Shown here in pieces: positions 4,464-5,454 of a DNA stretch of 5,454 bases (the stretch's first letter is position 1; each line of letters begins with the position of its first letter). The notes under the pieces are model-generated. The model had not been told where the DNA came from. It saw only the letters and a list, made by a program, of their open reading frames with translations, and did no database searches. Position numbers and translations under genes: made by a program. The stretch is taken from contig CAIWET010000366.1 in the NCBI GenBank assembly GCA_903911805.1, positions 1 through 5,454 of the forward strand, read 5' to 3'. The stretch is from an uncultured Ignavibacteria bacterium (GTDB taxonomy: Bacteria; Bacteroidota; Ignavibacteria; Kapaibacteriales; UBA2268).

Positions 4464-5454
4464 TTAAAACACCACATTTATACTAGACTTAAAAGTTTTA
4501 AAATTGGTATTGTTATCTTTATAAATTTCATTATGAAATTGGCTTTCAAACTTAATAAAAAAATTACTTGAAATTGAATAATTTACACCGAAAATTCCTA
4601 ATACTAACTTATTTTTTTCTTCCGGATTTAAATTCAAATAATTAATTTGTATGTAAGGTGTAATATCGTCGAAAAAAGTATAAGCAACTTGAGCAAAACT
4701 TAATAAAGCATTCAAATCACTTCCTGATTTACTTTTATATGAAGATAGAAGTAGTTCGGATTGCAATTGTAAATGTTTATAATCATATTGGAATTCTATT
4801 CCAGCAATATTTTCTCTTGAATTTGGGTATCCTGATAATCCTATTTGATTAATATCAGTATAAAATGAGGTACCAATATGCAAACCACTTAGAATTGAAG
4901 GTCTAAATATTAATCTAAATGAATAAGCTGTATTCTTATCAACGTATGTATCACCTACATAGTCATTTCTGCCATTGCCAAACATTAAAGTGTATTCAAG
5001 TTGAGTGCCATCAGAACCTATATCCCAAGTACCAGTTAGTTCAACTCCTAACAGGTATTTGCCATAAAACCTTTGTTGGGAACTATACTCTATCGATGTG
5101 TTATGTCTACTATATAAAATTGGTGGAGCAATAGAAAAGTAAGTAGGTGAAGCATCATGAATTTTATTATAAAGTCCTAAATCGGTTAAAAATTTACCGA
5201 CTCTCACTTTTAATTCTGGCAAAAAAGAATATTCAGCCCACATTTGAGAAAATTTAATATTCCCAATATTGCCTTTTGGATCTGTTAAGACATTATGTTC
5301 TAATTCAATATCAGTTAAAAATCTTGAATTTGATGATAATTCACAATCACTTATTAAATTTAATCTAGTTAGTTCAAAATTTGATTTATCATTTTGTACG
5401 TCAGTAATTGAATAATCAATTTGACCATAACCATAAAATGAAATTTTATCTAAA
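4464..5454 (-). CDS. Outer-membrane beta-barrel porin, 5' end beyond the window
   Basis: The frame is open from the stop at 4464-4466 to the right window edge, giving 329 residues without a start. The Met at 5243 is internal: the 70 residues before it (for example FYGYGQIDYS, FELTRLNLI, FLTDIELEHNV, GNIKFSQMWAEY) have the same alternating beta-strand character and run straight into it. After that Met come VRVGKFLTDLGLYNKIHDAS and PPILYSRHNTSIEY, a G-K-F-x-T-x-x-G-x-Y pattern with a following loop seen in outer-membrane porins of the OprO/P-like or DcaP-like kind. Many amphipathic strands follow, and the last residue is Phe (INVVF), the usual barrel-assembly signal. The signal peptide would be outside the window. 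The product probably forms a diffusion pore for small, perhaps anionic, solutes. It is cotranscribed with the binding-domain protein and the sensor kinase. The exact porin subfamily and substrate cannot be fixed from the sequence alone. Confidence 0.85.
   Translation of the reverse strand, partial: LDKISFYGYGQIDYSITDVQNDKSNFELTRLNLISDCELSSNSRFLTDIELEHNVLTDPKGNIGNIKFSQMWAEYSFLPELKVRVGKFLTDLGLYNKIHDASPTYFSIAPPILYSRHNTSIEYSSQQRFYGKYLLGVELTGTWDIGSDGTQLEYTLMFGNGRNDYVGDTYVDKNTAYSFRLIFRPSILSGLHIGTSFYTDINQIGLSGYPNSRENIAGIEFQYDYKHLQLQSELLLSSYKSKSGSDLNALLSFAQVAYTFFDDITPYIQINYLNLNPEEKNKLVLGIFGVNYSISSNFFIKFESQFHNEIYKDNNTNFKTFKSSINVVF

Noticed and set aside
4919..5134. Plus-strand open frame of 71 codons inside the porin gene
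   Set aside because: It is antisense to porin strands; its His/Tyr/Cys-rich composition is typical of a non-coding frame.
1..5454. CRISPR array, insertion sequence, tRNA or rRNA gene
   Set aside because: No regularly spaced repeats, transposase motifs, terminal inverted repeats or tRNA-like cloverleaf were seen on either strand; nearly all sequence is accounted for by coding regions.

Overview
The window is AT-rich bacterial DNA in which every supported gene lies on the minus strand, so transcription runs from high to low coordinates. The GroEL protein has wording common in the Bacteroidota/Chlorobi/Ignavibacteria (FCB) group: it starts MAAKLI, has AGVIDPTKVTR before the C-terminus, and ends in a short Gly/Met tail. 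The porin and the HDLKNPL-type kinase also fit a diderm bacterium of this group. A perfect CIRCE operator implies an HrcA repressor elsewhere in the genome. That makes a Chlorobi/Ignavibacteria/Kapabacteria-like lineage somewhat more attractive than a classical Bacteroides-type one, but this is inference and no genus is claimed.

Layout in transcription order (right to left). (1) About 5454-2561 is a tight three-gene operon. It holds an outer-membrane porin whose 5' end is outside the window, a small secreted single-domain protein related to PstS-type phosphate-binding proteins, and a membrane sensor histidine kinase. Both junctions are stop codon, two bases, ATG, with the identical string TTAATTATG. 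(2) About 2560-2481 is an AT-rich intergenic region with a weak hairpin/T-tract and a possible groESL promoter. (3) 2480-2454 is the CIRCE operator. (4) 2402-460 is groES-groEL, with strong Shine-Dalgarno sequences. (5) 422-389 is a good Rho-independent terminator. (6) 354-1 is a MntA-type nucleotidyltransferase antitoxin gene, followed by the overlapping first 18 codons of what is probably its HEPN/HepT toxin gene, cut by the window edge.

Working together: groES-groEL is the housekeeping chaperonin operon under HrcA-type heat-shock control. The upstream trio looks like an envelope sensing unit, with a pore that admits a solute, a periplasmic protein that could bind it, and a kinase with a periplasmic sensor domain. 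No response regulator or ABC transporter is present in the window. The downstream pair looks like a HEPN/MNT toxin-antitoxin module. The trio and the truncated toxin-antitoxin module are the parts most worth following beyond the window.
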